DNA from: Mycobacterium simiae
Lineage (GTDB): Bacteria > Actinomycetota > Actinomycetes > Mycobacteriales > Mycobacteriaceae
DNA length: 64,000 nt
Reading direction: 5' to 3'
Assembly: GCF_008370645.1 (NCBI RefSeq)
Contig: NZ_VTZN01000002.1
Location: 16,182 to 80,181, forward strand
The position numbers and the translations under genes were made by a program. Below are positions 1 through 9,486 of this stretch, one piece after another (the first letter of the stretch is position 1; each line of letters starts with the position of its first letter). The notes under the pieces were generated by a model. It did no database searches. It had not been told where the DNA came from and was given only the letters and a program-made list of their open reading frames with translations.

Positions 1-743
1 ATGCGGCTTTGCAGCTTGGCCCGGTCGACTCCAGCGCCAACGACGACCAGTTGCACCGCGCCCCCGGTCGACAGGTCCACGAGCCGCTCGACATGCTTTT
101 CCGGGGCCAGCCGGCCGACAAAACCGACGATAGGCCTGCCGTCCGGTGACCATCGTCGCCGCAGCCTGTCGTCTCGCTGGGACGGCGCGAACCGGTAGAT
201 GTCGACCCCCCGTGCCCACCGGTAAACCCGGGGAAATCGTTGAACGGCAAGGGTTTCCATCGTAGCGGTGGATGGCGCCAGAGTGCGGTCGGCCAAGCTG
301 TGCAGATGGCGAAACCAGGCCCACGCGGCACGAGACGTCAGCGGAATGCCGTAACTGGACGCGAAACCTGGCACGTCGGTCTGATACACCGCAACCGTGG
401 GCACGCCGAGCCGGCGGGCCGCGCGCAGCCCGCCGTAACCCAGCAAGGCCGGTGACGCCAGATGCACCACGTCGGGGCCGAAGCCGCGCAGCACCCCAAG
501 GATTCGCGGAGTGGGCACACCCAGCGGCAGCGTGGTCACCTTAGGGAACATCCGCGCCGGCACCCGGTGCACCCGAATGCCGTCGTGCAGCCGGTCGGCG
601 CGCGGCTTACCGGGAGGGTTATCCGGAGCGATCACCAGGGTTTCGTGACCGGTCCGGCGCAGCTGCGCGAGGATGTGCAGCACCGAGTTGCTGACACCGT
701 TGACGTTCGGGAGGAACGATTCGGCAACGATCGCAACGCGCAC
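1..743 (-). CDS. mgtA: GT4 glycosyltransferase, 5' part only (MgtA/PimB-like mannosyltransferase)
   Basis: The gene runs off the left edge; about 247 codons remain from a GTG at 741-743. The N-terminus reads [20 protein letters not shown], the usual opening of GT-B fold, family GT4 enzymes. The donor-binding half begins near residue 213 with [16 protein letters not shown]. In M. tuberculosis the matching gene (Rv0557) encodes a GDP-mannose dependent enzyme that mannosylates a glucuronosyl-diacylglycerol acceptor at the cytoplasmic face of the membrane; it was first named pimB. Specificity here is inferred from that similarity and from position beside menD. No internal stop is seen in the visible part; the C-terminal catalytic motif lies outside the window. 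Confidence 0.85.
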   Translation of the reverse strand, partial: MRVAIVAESFLPNVNGVSNSVLHILAQLRRTGHETLVIAPDNPPGKPRADRLHDGIRVHRVPARMFPKVTTLPLGVPTPRILGVLRGFGPDVVHLASPALLGYGGLRAARRLGVPTVAVYQTDVPGFASSYGIPLTSRAAWAWFRHLHSLADRTLAPSTATMETLAVQRFPRVYRWARGVDIYRFAPSQRDDRLRRRWSPDGRPIVGFVGRLAPEKHVERLVDLSTGGAVQLVVVGAGVDRAKLQSR

Positions 744-805
744 GCGACCACAGTCTCAGCGTCGACTGTCGGCAAGGTTGCCTGGTGGCATACACGGCGC
801 GAAAT

Positions 806-1303
806 CTAACCGGCCTGCCTGTTCAGCCGCCGGTCCAGCAATGCCAGAGCGACCAGTGCGACCACCGCGGCCAGCCAGGCCACTACCGCGATCGACCCGG
901 CAGGAATGATGGCCAGCCCGGCGTCACGGTGCTGCACCCGGACCAGGTTGGGATCTCGCTTGTTGTATTCGACGTAGATCCGCATACCGGTGGCCAGTTC
1001 GGACGGATAGAGCACCCCGAGCTCGGGCCGGTAGGTGACCCGGTCGGGGGTGACGAATTCGATGGTCGAACGTCGCGGTCCCGCGCTGAGTACCTCGGCC
1101 TGGGCAACCCCCATGTTGTGATCGATGGCCAGGTCGTTGCGCCAGGCACCGGCCACCAGCAGCATCGACTGCAGGGTCACGAGCGTGGTAGCGATCAGGA
1201 CAGCGATCCGCGCCCAGCGCACCGCTCTCCTGACCGGAGTGTCCGTCATAGCTTCGCTAGTGCCATGAATCATGATGCGCAGCAATAGTTTCGGCGATCT
1301 CAC
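806..1303 (-). CDS. Small two-TM membrane protein (DUF3592-like; Rv0556 counterpart)
   Basis: A protein of up to 165 aa. One hydrophobic segment lies near residues 32-51 ([20 protein letters not shown]) and a second near 132-155 ([21 protein letters not shown]). Between them is an external-type beta-rich stretch with [16 protein letters not shown] and [17 protein letters not shown], a pattern typical of DUF3592-like proteins. Function is unknown. The GTG start at 1303 overlaps the menD stop (1300-1302), suggesting translational coupling; ATGs at 1273 and 1249 are possible alternatives, the latter giving [19 protein letters not shown]. Gene order menD, this gene, mgtA is conserved in M. tuberculosis. 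Confidence 0.75.
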   Translation of the reverse strand: MRSPKLLLRIMIHGTSEAMTDTPVRRAVRWARIAVLIATTLVTLQSMLLVAGAWRNDLAIDHNMGVAQAEVLSAGPRRSTIEFVTPDRVTYRPELGVLYPSELATGMRIYVEYNKRDPNLVRVQHRDAGLAIIPAGSIAVVAWLAAVVALVALALLDRRLNRQAG

Positions 1304-2937
1304 AAGGCGGCCTTAATCGCAGCATGCAATCCTCGCAGCGACGAGCGATCGGCTTTGACCTCGAGCACGCGCGGGCCCGCGTTGGGTTCACCCAGCGCAG
1401 CTGACAACTGGCCGGCCTCGATCTGCCGGCTTTCCACGTGGTACGCACGGCACAGCGCGCCCACGTCGACGTCATGCGGGGTGCCGAAGATCCGTGACGA
1501 CACGTCGGAAAATCGCGGGTCGCCCTGCTCGAGCAGTTCAAAGATGCCGCCGCCGTTGTCGTTCGACACCACGATCGTGAGCCGCCGCGGTATCGGTTCG
1601 GTGGGGCCGATGAGCAACCCGGAACTGTCGTGGACGAAGGTCAGGTCGCCGATCAGGGCGATAGTGCGTCCCTGATAGGCCTTCTCATAAGCCAGGGCCG
1701 CCCCGATGGCCGTGGACACCGTGCCGTCGATACCAGCGACGCCGCGGTTGGACCGTACCTGGATGCCCTCGGTGTTCAGGCCGACCAGGGCGGCGTCGCG
1801 CACCGGGTTGGATGCTCCAAGCACGAGCTGGTCGCCAGGCCGCAGCGCGTCTGCCACCGCCGCCGCGACGTGCAGACCCGTGATCAGCGGATGCGCCGCA
1901 AGTTGCGCGCGCACCGCGGCGACCGCGTGGCGGTTCAACTCCGCACAGCGATACAGCCACTTCGGGTTGGGCGTGCCGGTGACGAGCGCGCGGGTGCCGG
2001 TGGCCTGCGAGTTGCCTGAGACATCGGGCCAGCGCGGTCCGGTGGTCAGCGCATACACCGGCACTCCTGCGTCGGCCAGCAGCGCTGATACCGGGCGATG
2101 CAGTGTCGGGCGACCCAGCATGATCACCTGCTGGGGCCGCAGCAGCCGCAGGGCCAGCGGGTGCAGCGGGTTGGGCGCATACGGGGCCGTCGGCTCGGCG
2201 ACTGTGGGCAGATCCGCGAGGTTGGGGTGCATGCCGGCTCCATGCCCGGAGATGACGACGGTATCTGCCGATATGTCGACTTGCAGCGGCTGGTCAAAGG
2301 TGACCGGCGGCATGTAGGTCCACGACTTGCCATCCGGCCGGCCCGGCGGGACCACGGCGCCGTCCGGTTGCGGGTCGGGCACCAGCGGTTCACGCAGCGG
2401 GATGTCGAAATGCACCGGTCCCGCGTTCGCGGTGCGCGAACCGTTGGCGGCCGCCAATACTCGGCAGGTGGCCGATCGCCATGTCGCGTTCAGGGCAGGC
2501 AGCCGTTCGGGCGCGTCCTCAGCCAGGCCCAGACTGATAGTCGCGCGGACTTGACTGCCGAAGTAGCCCAGCTGCTCCATGGTCTGGTTGGCGCCGGTGC
2601 CCAGCAATTCGTAGGGCCGGTTGGCCGAAAGCACGATCAGCGGTACCCGCGCGTAGTTGGCCTCCACCACAGCCGGGCCGAGGTTGGCGACCGCGGTACC
2701 CGACGTCATTGCGACGCACACCGGCGCGCCTACCCCGATCGCCAGCCCGATGGCCAGGTAGCCGGCGGTGCGTTCGTCGATGCGGACGTGCAACCGGACG
2801 CGGCCGGCCCGGTCGGCGTCATGCAGCGCGAATGCCAGCGGTGCGTTTCGTGATCCCGGGCATAGCACCACATCACGGACCCCACCGCGAATGAGCTCGT
2901 CGACGACGACACGAGCCTGGGTCGTCGACGGGTTCAC
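1300..2937 (-). CDS. menD: 2-succinyl-5-enolpyruvyl-6-hydroxy-3-cyclohexene-1-carboxylate synthase MenD
   Basis: A 545-aa thiamine-diphosphate enzyme of menaquinone synthesis. It adds the succinic semialdehyde-ThDP carbanion, formed from 2-oxoglutarate, to isochorismate. Recognisable features are the N-terminal [14 protein letters not shown] and [15 protein letters not shown] segments, [15 protein letters not shown] (substrate/cofactor region), and the C-terminal ThDP-binding part with [32 protein letters not shown] and [16 protein letters not shown]. Length matches mycobacterial MenD. It lies downstream of menC and bpoC on the same strand, and its stop overlaps the following membrane gene by three bases, so the four genes probably form one unit. 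MenD activity is cytoplasmic. Confidence 0.95.
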   Translation of the reverse strand: MNPSTTQARVVVDELIRGGVRDVVLCPGSRNAPLAFALHDADRAGRVRLHVRIDERTAGYLAIGLAIGVGAPVCVAMTSGTAVANLGPAVVEANYARVPLIVLSANRPYELLGTGANQTMEQLGYFGSQVRATISLGLAEDAPERLPALNATWRSATCRVLAAANGSRTANAGPVHFDIPLREPLVPDPQPDGAVVPPGRPDGKSWTYMPPVTFDQPLQVDISADTVVISGHGAGMHPNLADLPTVAEPTAPYAPNPLHPLALRLLRPQQVIMLGRPTLHRPVSALLADAGVPVYALTTGPRWPDVSGNSQATGTRALVTGTPNPKWLYRCAELNRHAVAAVRAQLAAHPLITGLHVAAAVADALRPGDQLVLGASNPVRDAALVGLNTEGIQVRSNRGVAGIDGTVSTAIGAALAYEKAYQGRTIALIGDLTFVHDSSGLLIGPTEPIPRRLTIVVSNDNGGGIFELLEQGDPRFSDVSSRIFGTPHDVDVGALCRAYHVESRQIEAGQLSAALGEPNAGPRVLEVKADRSSLRGLHAAIKAAL

Positions 2938-2982
2938 CAGTACAGGGTGTCACAACCCGACGCTCAGGCGCTCAGACAGCGC

Positions 2983-3771
2983 TCACACCTCGACACCGGC
3001 GAAGAACTTCAGCATCGCCGCATTGACCGCCTCCGGCCGCTCAAAAAAGCCGAGATGGCCGGCATCGGGAATCTGGATGTAGCGGCCGTTCGGCAGGGCG
3101 TCAGCCACCTCTCGACCCAGGTGCGGCGGGGTCACGATGTCGTCGGCGAATCCGATCACCAGCACCGGCGCAGCGATGTTGCGATAGGCGGAGAGCCGGT
3201 TGGTCTGCGGCGAGCAGTCCGATTGGCAGCGCAGACCAGGGGTCTGCTTGATCGGCCACATCGAAAACATCGCAATCCAATCGGCGACGGCCGTGTCGTC
3301 GTTGAGTGTCTTCCGGGAAAAATTCTCTAGCAGGCGATTCCGTGCATCGTAGGCGGGCGGCAACTGGGTGCCAGAGTCGTACAGCTCGGTCTCGGCGCTG
3401 AGAAAGAACTGGCGGGCGCGGTCCAAGCGGCCGCGGGTGGCCATCAGCACGGCCGAGCCGACCAGCTCGGGCCGCACCACCATCAGTTCCTGGGCAATGA
3501 ACGAGCCCATCGACACCCCGACGATGCGCACCGGCGCGATATCGAGGGATGCGATGAGCGACGCGGTGTCGTTGACCATGGTCTGGGTAGTGAAACCCTC
3601 GGCGTTTTCGGTGGCCCCGATCCCGCGATTGTCAAAGGTGATGCAGCGATATCCGGCCGCCACAAGGGCCGGGACTTGATGTGGATGCCAGGTGCGTCCG
3701 GCACCGCCGCGACCGGCGATAAAAAGGACCGGCTCACCGGTCCCTTTGTCGTCGTAAGCCAGGTTGATCAC
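2983..3771 (-). CDS. bpoC: Alpha/beta hydrolase BpoC (annotated non-heme peroxidase family)
   Basis: 262 aa, complete alpha/beta-hydrolase fold. The nucleophile elbow is GVSMGS with Ser87; the acid is in GFADDIVTPP (Asp210 or Asp211) and the histidine in PDAGHLGFFERPE (His239). The oxyanion region FIAGRGGAGRTWHP follows the first strand. M. tuberculosis BpoC (Rv0554) is called a bromoperoxidase by family, but such cofactor-free enzymes are better regarded as esterases or hydrolases. Its constant place between menC and menD suggests a role like MenH (SHCHC synthase), which belongs to this fold; that is an inference and not shown by the sequence. The start overlaps the 3' end of menC by 38 bp. 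Confidence 0.9.
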   Translation of the reverse strand: MINLAYDDKGTGEPVLFIAGRGGAGRTWHPHQVPALVAAGYRCITFDNRGIGATENAEGFTTQTMVNDTASLIASLDIAPVRIVGVSMGSFIAQELMVVRPELVGSAVLMATRGRLDRARQFFLSAETELYDSGTQLPPAYDARNRLLENFSRKTLNDDTAVADWIAMFSMWPIKQTPGLRCQSDCSPQTNRLSAYRNIAAPVLVIGFADDIVTPPHLGREVADALPNGRYIQIPDAGHLGFFERPEAVNAAMLKFFAGVEV

Positions 3772-4738
3772 CCGATCGACGGTACAGCAGCGGATAACAG
3801 GCCCTGATCCGATCGATCCACCACTGCCGCCGGTCCGCGCGCGCGGCCAGTGCTTGCAGCCTTTCCGGGTCGGGCGTTACCGGCCCAACAGCCAAGGTGC
3901 CGTCGACGGGCACCGCCGGCTCCGCGACGTCTTCGACGAACAATCCGCCGGTTCCCAATCCGCAGGCGTAGTGAAGTTCCGGTAGGGCCGCCGCAGCGGT
4001 GAGGCCATGGCTAATGCCGACGGCCGAGTCCAGCGCGCTGGAGATCACGACCGGGATGTCGATCTGCGCGGCGATGTCCAACAATGCCGAAACTCCGCCT
4101 AGCGGAGCGACTTTGAGCACGGCGATATCGGCAGCGCCGGCACGGACCACTACTAGGGGGTCGTCGGCCTTGCGGATGGCTTCGTCGGCCGCAATCGGCA
4201 CGTCGATCCGCCGGCGCAATGCGGCGAGTTCGGCGACGGTGGCGCAGGGTTGTTCCAGGTACTCCAGCGGACCGTCGGCCGTCAAGGCAGCAGCCGCCGC
4301 GGCGGCCTGGGCGACGGTCCAGCCGCCATTGGCGTCCACCCGGACTGTCGGGACCAGCGCGCGCACCGCGTTGACCCGGGCGAGGTCGTCAGCCAGGCTC
4401 TGCCCCGGCTCGGCGACCTTTACCTTGGCGGTCCTGGCGCCGGGAAACCGGGCCAGCAGCTCGGGCACCTGGGCGGCGGACACGGCTGGCACCGTGGCGT
4501 TGATGGGGACACGGTCACGTCGCGCCCCGGGCGACTCGCGGTAGGCCGCCTCGATGGCCGACGCCAGCCACGCCGACGCCTCCGGTGGCGGGTACTCGAC
4601 GAAAGGGCCGAACTCGCCCCAACCGGCCGGGCCTTCGATTAACGCCACTTCGCGGGTGGTGATGCCGCGGAAGCGCACCCGCATCGACAGCGTCACCACG
4701 TGCAGCCGGTCCAGCAGGTCCTGCAACGTCGCAGTCAC
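3734..4738 (-). CDS. menC: o-Succinylbenzoate synthase MenC
   Basis: 334-aa enolase-superfamily enzyme that dehydrates SHCHC to o-succinylbenzoate. The acid/base lysine motif is AKVKVAEPG, the metal ligands lie in VRVDANGGW, LEYLEQP and PIAADEAIRK, and the second catalytic Lys is in IAVLKVAPLGG. I place the start at the GTG 4736-4738, which overlaps the stop of the upstream amidohydrolase relic as GTGA; the open frame continues upstream to 4990 but that part is low-complexity and in the antisense of nothing recognisable. The last ~25 residues (RRSGDQPGLRRQRDR) extend past the usual end into bpoC and look like a recently acquired tail caused by loss of an earlier stop. Confidence 0.92.
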   Translation of the reverse strand: MTATLQDLLDRLHVVTLSMRVRFRGITTREVALIEGPAGWGEFGPFVEYPPPEASAWLASAIEAAYRESPGARRDRVPINATVPAVSAAQVPELLARFPGARTAKVKVAEPGQSLADDLARVNAVRALVPTVRVDANGGWTVAQAAAAAAALTADGPLEYLEQPCATVAELAALRRRIDVPIAADEAIRKADDPLVVVRAGAADIAVLKVAPLGGVSALLDIAAQIDIPVVISSALDSAVGISHGLTAAAALPELHYACGLGTGGLFVEDVAEPAVPVDGTLAVGPVTPDPERLQALAARADRRQWWIDRIRACYPLLYRRSGDQPGLRRQRDR

Positions 4739-4929
4739 TGCTGGTACACCTGGCAGCCGGCCAGCACGGTCGCGCGCACCTGCAGCGCGGCGATTTCTTC
4801 CGGCGGCACTGTCGGCAGATCGGCCGACACCATCACCATGTCCACGCATGCTGCGCGTGACGCCGGTCCGACAGCGGGCTGGAATTGGTCGAGCAGGGGT
4901 CCGGTAATGACAAGATCTGCGGCGGCCAT
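4735..4929 (-). pseudogene. Collapsed amidohydrolase (YtcJ-type), only N- and C-terminal ends remain
   Basis: A 64-codon open frame begins MAAADLVITGPLL, the typical first strand of YtcJ-like amidohydrolases, and ends with a stretch containing MVMVSADLPTVPPEEIAALQV and RATVLAGCQVY, which resembles the C-terminal beta-sandwich of the same family (D-P-tVP-eEi-L-V-aT-v-G-G-V-y). The TIM barrel with its metal ligands is missing. In M. tuberculosis the gene at this place (Rv0552) encodes about 534 aa. The simplest reading is a large internal deletion that stayed in frame and kept the start and the stop, which overlaps the menC start (GTGA). It cannot be catalytically active; it may survive only to pass ribosomes to menC. 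Confidence 0.75.
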
Positions 4930-5006
4930 GGGGAGGAATCCTAGTGATTGGTGCGGCAGCTAAGGGTGGGGCGGAGTCAAACTGCAACACGTTCTAGTCT
5001 TGCCAC

Positions 5007-6608
5007 ATGAGTGACGATCAATTGCGCAACCCGGTGCATAACGGCCAGCTACTGGTGGGCGCCCTCAACCGCCACAAGAACAAGCCGCTGTTGTTCCTCG
5101 GCGCGACAACCCTGACCGGCGGTCAGCTGGCCGACCGGATCAGCCAGTACACCCAGGCCTTCGAGGCACTGGGCGCCGGCACTGGTGCCGCCGTCGGTTT
5201 GCTCTCGCTCAACCGGCCCGAAGTGCTGATGATCATCGGCGCTGGGCAGACCCGTGGTTACCGGCGCACCGCGCTGCACCCGCTCGGGTCGCTGGAGGAC
5301 CACGCCTATGTGCTGTCCGACGCCGAGATCAGCTCGCTGATCATCGACCCCAACCCGATGTTCGTCGAGCGCGCGCTGGGCTTGCTGGAGCGGGTCGACT
5401 CGCTGCAGCAAATCCTGACCATCGGGCCGGTGCCTGCGGCCTTGCAGCACGTGGGGGTGGATCTGGCGGCCGCGGCGGCCAAGTATGAGCCGCAGCCGCT
5501 GGTGGCCGCCGACCTACCGCCGGATCAGGTGGTCGGGCTGACCTATACCGGGGGCACCACCGGAAAGCCCAAAGGCGTAATGGGTACCGCACAGTCGATT
5601 TCCACTATGACGTCGATCCAGCTCGCCGAATGGGAGTGGCCGGAAAGCCCCCGGTTCTTGATGTGCACGCCGTTATCACACGCCGGCGCAGCATTTTTCA
5701 CGCCGACGGTGATCAAGGGCGGCGAAATGATCGTGCTGGCCAAGTTCGACCCGGCGCAAGTGCTCAAAGTCATCGAGGAACAACGCATTACGGCCACCAT
5801 GCTGGTGCCGTCGATGCTGTACGCGCTGCTGGACCACCCGGACTCGCGCACCCGAGACCTGTCGTCGCTGCAGACCGTCTATTACGGCGCTTCGGCAATC
5901 AACCCGGTACGGCTGGCCGAGGCGATTGCTCGGTTCGGCCCTATCTTCGCCCAGTACTACGGCCAATCCGAGGCGCCGATGGTGATCACCTACCTGGCCA
6001 AGGGTGACCACGACGAGAAGCGGCTGACCTCGTGCGGACGTCCCACGTTGTTCGCGCGGGTAGCGCTGCTGGGCGAGGACGGCCAGCCGGTGCCGCAAGG
6101 TGAGCCGGGCGAAATCTGTGTCAGCGGGCCGCTGTTGGCCGGGGGGTACTGGAAACTGCCGGCGGCGACTGCCGACGCTTTTCGGGACGGCTGGCTGCAC
6201 ACCGGCGACATGGCCCGCGAAGACGAAGATGGCTTCTACTACATCGTCGACCGGGTCAAGGACATGATCGTCACCGGCGGCTTCAATGTCTTTCCCCGCG
6301 AGGTCGAAGACGTGGTCGCCGAGCACCCGGCCGTCGCGCAGGTGTGCGTGGTGGGGGCGCCGGACGAGATATGGGGCGAGGCCGTCACCGCGGTAGTGGT
6401 GCTGCGCGCCGACGCCCCCCGCGACGACGCCGCGATCCAAGCGATGACCGTCGAGATCCAGGCCGCGGTCAAGGAACGCAAGGGCTCGGTGCAATCGCCC
6501 AAACGGGTGGTGGTGGTCGACTCACTGCCGTTGACCGGGCTGGGCAAGCCGGACAAGAAGGCGGTGCGGGCGCGGTTCTGGGAAGGGACCGGTCGCGCCG
6601 TCGGGTGA
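5007..6608 (+). CDS. fadD8: Fatty-acyl-CoA/AMP ligase FadD8
   Basis: 533-aa member of the ANL superfamily, which activates a carboxylate as acyl-AMP and usually transfers it to CoA. The P-loop-like motif A5/A3 is seen as LTYTGGTTGKPKGV (near residues 185-198), followed by QYYGQSEAPM, WLHTGDMAREDEDGFYYIVDRVKDMIVTGG split over the hinge, FNVFPREVEDV, and the catalytic lysine region LTGLGKPDKKAV. All core motifs are intact. The start ATG at 5007 is divergent from the menC cluster with a 77-bp gap to the relic. Substrate is unknown; it is called FadD8 from its conserved position (Rv0551c) and similarity. Between it and menB there are 197 bp without a gene. Confidence 0.93.
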   Translation: MSDDQLRNPVHNGQLLVGALNRHKNKPLLFLGATTLTGGQLADRISQYTQAFEALGAGTGAAVGLLSLNRPEVLMIIGAGQTRGYRRTALHPLGSLEDHAYVLSDAEISSLIIDPNPMFVERALGLLERVDSLQQILTIGPVPAALQHVGVDLAAAAAKYEPQPLVAADLPPDQVVGLTYTGGTTGKPKGVMGTAQSISTMTSIQLAEWEWPESPRFLMCTPLSHAGAAFFTPTVIKGGEMIVLAKFDPAQVLKVIEEQRITATMLVPSMLYALLDHPDSRTRDLSSLQTVYYGASAINPVRLAEAIARFGPIFAQYYGQSEAPMVITYLAKGDHDEKRLTSCGRPTLFARVALLGEDGQPVPQGEPGEICVSGPLLAGGYWKLPAATADAFRDGWLHTGDMAREDEDGFYYIVDRVKDMIVTGGFNVFPREVEDVVAEHPAVAQVCVVGAPDEIWGEAVTAVVVLRADAPRDDAAIQAMTVEIQAAVKERKGSVQSPKRVVVVDSLPLTGLGKPDKKAVRARFWEGTGRAVG

Positions 6609-6805
6609 TAGTGACCTTCGCGTCGCCGGAAACCGCCCCGAGTAGCGTCGGTGCCGTGTCACACACGCAGCGCATTGGCCCGCCGTGGTGTCCGTCGACG
6701 GTGACCGGCCGCATATCCGGCCGGCCGTGTTGACCGTCGCAGGGACGTCGGGCCGCTGCGCCGTCTTCCGTTTCAAGAATCGGTGTAGATCGGAGTCCAG
6801 ATACC

Positions 6806-7708
6806 TTGACTGACAACCCCTTTGACGCTTCGGTGTGGCAGCTCGTCGACGGCTTCGACAACCTGACCGACATCACCTATCACCGCCACGTCACCGACGC
6901 CACGGTCCGGGTGGCGTTCAACCGTCCCGAGGTGCGTAACGCGTTTCGGCCGCACACCGTCGACGAGCTGTACCGCACGCTTGATCACGCCCGGATGTCT
7001 TCCGACGTGGGCGTGGTGCTGTTGACCGGCAACGGGCCGTCGCCCAAAGACGGCGGCTGGGCGTTTTGCTCCGGCGGTGACCAACGCATCCGCGGGCGCA
7101 GCGGCTATCAGTACGCCTCTGGCGAGACCGCGGACACCGTGGACGTGGCGCGCGCCGGCAGGTTGCACATCCTCGAGGTGCAACGGCTGATCCGGTTCAT
7201 GCCCAAGGTGGTGATCTGCCTGGTCAATGGGTGGGCCGCTGGCGGCGGGCACAGCCTGCACGTGGTCTGCGACCTCACCCTGGCCAGCCGCGAACACGCC
7301 CGCTTCAAGCAGACCGACGCCGACGTCGGCAGCTTCGACGGCGGCTACGGCAGCGCGTACCTGGCCCGCCAGGTCGGCCAGAAGTTCGCCCGCGAGATCT
7401 TCTTCCTGGGCCGGCCGTATACCGCCGAGCAGATGCACGGCATGGGCGCGGTGAACGAGGTCGTAGACCACGCCGAGCTGGAGACCGTGGCGCTGCAGTG
7501 GGCAGCGGCAATTAACGCCAAATCGCCGCAGGCGCAACGGATGCTGAAGTTTGCGTTCAACCTGCTTGACGACGGCCTGGTGGGCCAGCAGCTGTTTGCC
7601 GGTGAGGCCACCCGCTTGGCCTACATGACCGACGAGGCGGTGGAGGGCCGCGACGCGTTCCTACAAAAGCGCCCTGCGGACTGGACTCCGTTCCCGCGGT
7701 ACTTCTAG
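6806..7708 (+). CDS. menB: 1,4-Dihydroxy-2-naphthoyl-CoA synthase MenB
   Basis: 300-aa crotonase-family enzyme that closes the naphthalenoid ring of o-succinylbenzoyl-CoA. Family motifs are intact: FNRPEVRNAFRP, the CoA oxyanion-hole segment WAFCSGGDQRIRGRSGY, VNGWAAGGGHSLHVVCDLT, QTDADVGSFDGGYGSAYLAR with the catalytic Asp, and the C-terminal YMTDEAVEGRDAFLQKRPADW. The start appears to be a TTG: upstream the frame reaches a TGA at 6731-6733 without any ATG or GTG. M. tuberculosis MenB is about 14 residues longer at the N-terminus, so the true start could differ in a poorly conserved part. Cytoplasmic. Confidence 0.95.
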   Translation: MTDNPFDASVWQLVDGFDNLTDITYHRHVTDATVRVAFNRPEVRNAFRPHTVDELYRTLDHARMSSDVGVVLLTGNGPSPKDGGWAFCSGGDQRIRGRSGYQYASGETADTVDVARAGRLHILEVQRLIRFMPKVVICLVNGWAAGGGHSLHVVCDLTLASREHARFKQTDADVGSFDGGYGSAYLARQVGQKFAREIFFLGRPYTAEQMHGMGAVNEVVDHAELETVALQWAAAINAKSPQAQRMLKFAFNLLDDGLVGQQLFAGEATRLAYMTDEAVEGRDAFLQKRPADWTPFPRYF

Positions 7709-7942
7709 GTGATAGGCGATCAGTGACCTCTTGCGGCAAGAGCCACATCCTGCACAAGCCGACCCGCCGAGCGTGCAGCCACTGCGGCGCCTCCCGGTCG
7801 TCGCAGCCAGTGCACCCTCGGCGCAGCCGGCGCACCCTCGGCGAGCGGTTGGGAACTACTCATCCAGGCGGCGGGCTGCGCCGCGGAGACCCCACGCTGA
7901 CGTCGATCTCGGCGATCCCGCGCGCCCCCTTACACTCCGCAC

Positions 7943-8833
7943 GTGAGCAAGAGTCCGCTGCGCCGGTTGACCGAGCAGATCACGCTGGCCGGCATGCGGC
8001 CACCGGCGTCACCGCAACTACTTATCAACCGGCCCGCGATCAAACCGATCAGCCTCGACGGCAAGCGCATAATGATCACCGGCGCATCCTCGGGGATCGG
8101 CGAAGCCGCCGCCGAGCAGTTCGCCCGGCACGGCGCCACCGTCGCGGTGGTGGCGCGCCGCAAGGACTTGCTGGACGCCGTGGCAGACCGCATCACGACG
8201 TCGGGTGCAGCGGCGCTGTCGATGCCATGCGACCTCGCGGACTTGGACGCCATCGACGCGCTGGTCGCCGATGTGCAGCGGCGCATCGGCGGTGTCGACA
8301 TCCTGATCAACAACGCCGGGCGATCGATCCGAAGGCCGCTGACCGAGTCGCTGGAACGCTGGCACGACGTCGAGCGCACCATGGTGCTGAACTACTACGC
8401 CCCGCTGCGGCTGATCCGAGGCCTGGCGCCGGGGATGATCGAGCGCGGCGACGGCCACATCATCAACGTCACGACCTGGGGTGTGCTGACGGAGGCCTCG
8501 CCCCTGTTCGCGGTGTACAACGCATCCAAAGCCGCACTGTCAGCGATCAGCCGGACCATTGAAACCGAGTGGGGCGCAAAGGGAGTGCATTCGACCACCC
8601 TGTACTACCCGCTGGTGTCCACCCCGATGATCGCACCCACCAAGGCCTATGACGGAATGCCGGCATTGACCGCACAAGAAGCCGCCCAGTGGATGGTCAC
8701 CGCGGCGCGCACTCGGCCGGTTCGAATCGCCCCGCGCATCGCTCTTGCGGCGAAGGCGCTCAATACTCTTGGCCCCCGTTGGGTCAACGTCCTCATGCAA
8801 CGGCGCCAAAACCACCTCGATGAAACGCACTAG
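7943..8833 (+). CDS. Short-chain dehydrogenase/reductase
   Basis: 296 aa, classical SDR. The NAD(P)-binding motif is TGASSGIGEAAAEQFARHGA (near residue 49), NNAG is in ILINNAGRSIRRPL, the catalytic Ser lies in the NVTTWG region and Tyr/Lys in YNASKAAL. An Arg after the Gly-rich loop (VVARRKDL) favours NADPH. A hydrophobic/basic N-terminal extension of about 45 residues precedes the Rossmann fold, and a C-terminal extension ends WVNVLMQRRQNH, features seen in membrane-associated lipid-modifying SDRs. It matches the M. tuberculosis gene Rv0547c next to menB. Substrate unknown. The start is a GTG at 7943; the 234 bp between menB and this start hold no supported gene. Confidence 0.88.
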   Translation: MSKSPLRRLTEQITLAGMRPPASPQLLINRPAIKPISLDGKRIMITGASSGIGEAAAEQFARHGATVAVVARRKDLLDAVADRITTSGAAALSMPCDLADLDAIDALVADVQRRIGGVDILINNAGRSIRRPLTESLERWHDVERTMVLNYYAPLRLIRGLAPGMIERGDGHIINVTTWGVLTEASPLFAVYNASKAALSAISRTIETEWGAKGVHSTTLYYPLVSTPMIAPTKAYDGMPALTAQEAAQWMVTAARTRPVRIAPRIALAAKALNTLGPRWVNVLMQRRQNHLDETH

Positions 8834-8843
8834 GGAGATTGCT

Positions 8844-9473
8844 ATGGCCGACATCTGGACCACCATCGCGGCCGAGCGCGGCGCACTCGCCGCTGACCTC
8901 GCCGAGCTGTCGTCGGCGCAGTGGGATACCCCGTCGCTGCGCACCGGCTGGACGGTGCGCGACGTCATCGCCCACCTGTCGGCGACCGCGTCGATGAATC
9001 CGGCGAACTTCTTCCTCGGCATGATCAAGGCAGGATTCAACTTCGACAAGTTCACCAACGGCCAACTCGCCAACCATCGCGGCCCCGATGCGCACGCCAC
9101 CCTCAACGAATTCCGTAGCGCCCAGAACTCCACCTCCGCACCGCCCGGGCCGAAGACCTCCTGGCTGGGTGAGGTAATAGTGCACGGCGAGGACATCCGT
9201 CGCCCGCTGGGCATCTCGCGCACCTATCCTCCTGACGCGGTTCGCCAGGTGATCGACTTCTATAAGGGTTCGAATATGCTCATCGGCTCCAAGAGCCGCA
9301 TTGCTGGCCTCGCCTTGCACGCCACCGATCACAACTGGCAACACGGGCACGGCGAGTCGGTGCAAGGCCCGCTGCTGTCGCTGCTGCTCGCCATGACCGG
9401 CCGGGCGGCCGGCTGTGACGACCTGAGCGGCCCCGGGGTGCAAACCCTGCGCAGCCGATGCGCCGGGACGTGA
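8844..9473 (+). CDS. DinB/maleylpyruvate-isomerase-like protein (TIGR03083 type)
   Basis: 209 aa. The N-terminal four-helix part reads WTTIAAERGALAADLAELS, followed by WDTPSLRTGWTVRDVIAHLSA; this H-containing pattern, a later HGEDIRRPLG and a third one HATDHNW, is the mark of the TIGR03083 family, DinB-fold proteins that often use mycothiol and a metal bound by three histidines. The ATG at 8844 is preceded by AGGGAG and lies 10 bp after the SDR stop, so it belongs to the same operon. No close M. tuberculosis H37Rv counterpart at this locus is known to me, so it is an extra gene here. Substrate unknown; detoxification of an electrophile or thiol transfer is plausible. Confidence 0.8.
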   Translation: MADIWTTIAAERGALAADLAELSSAQWDTPSLRTGWTVRDVIAHLSATASMNPANFFLGMIKAGFNFDKFTNGQLANHRGPDAHATLNEFRSAQNSTSAPPGPKTSWLGEVIVHGEDIRRPLGISRTYPPDAVRQVIDFYKGSNMLIGSKSRIAGLALHATDHNWQHGHGESVQGPLLSLLLAMTGRAAGCDDLSGPGVQTLRSRCAGT

Positions 9474-9486
9474 TAGACACGACACC

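Noticed and set aside
4738..4990. N-terminal extension of MenC up to 4990
   Set aside because: The extra 84 residues are antisense-like, Arg/Pro-rich and overlap the amidohydrolase relic; the GTG at 4738 fits the family start and the GTGA overlap.
7723..8562. 279-codon plus-strand frame overlapping the SDR gene
   Set aside because: Arg/His/Pro-rich composition typical of a shifted frame in GC-rich DNA; the SDR frame has all catalytic motifs.
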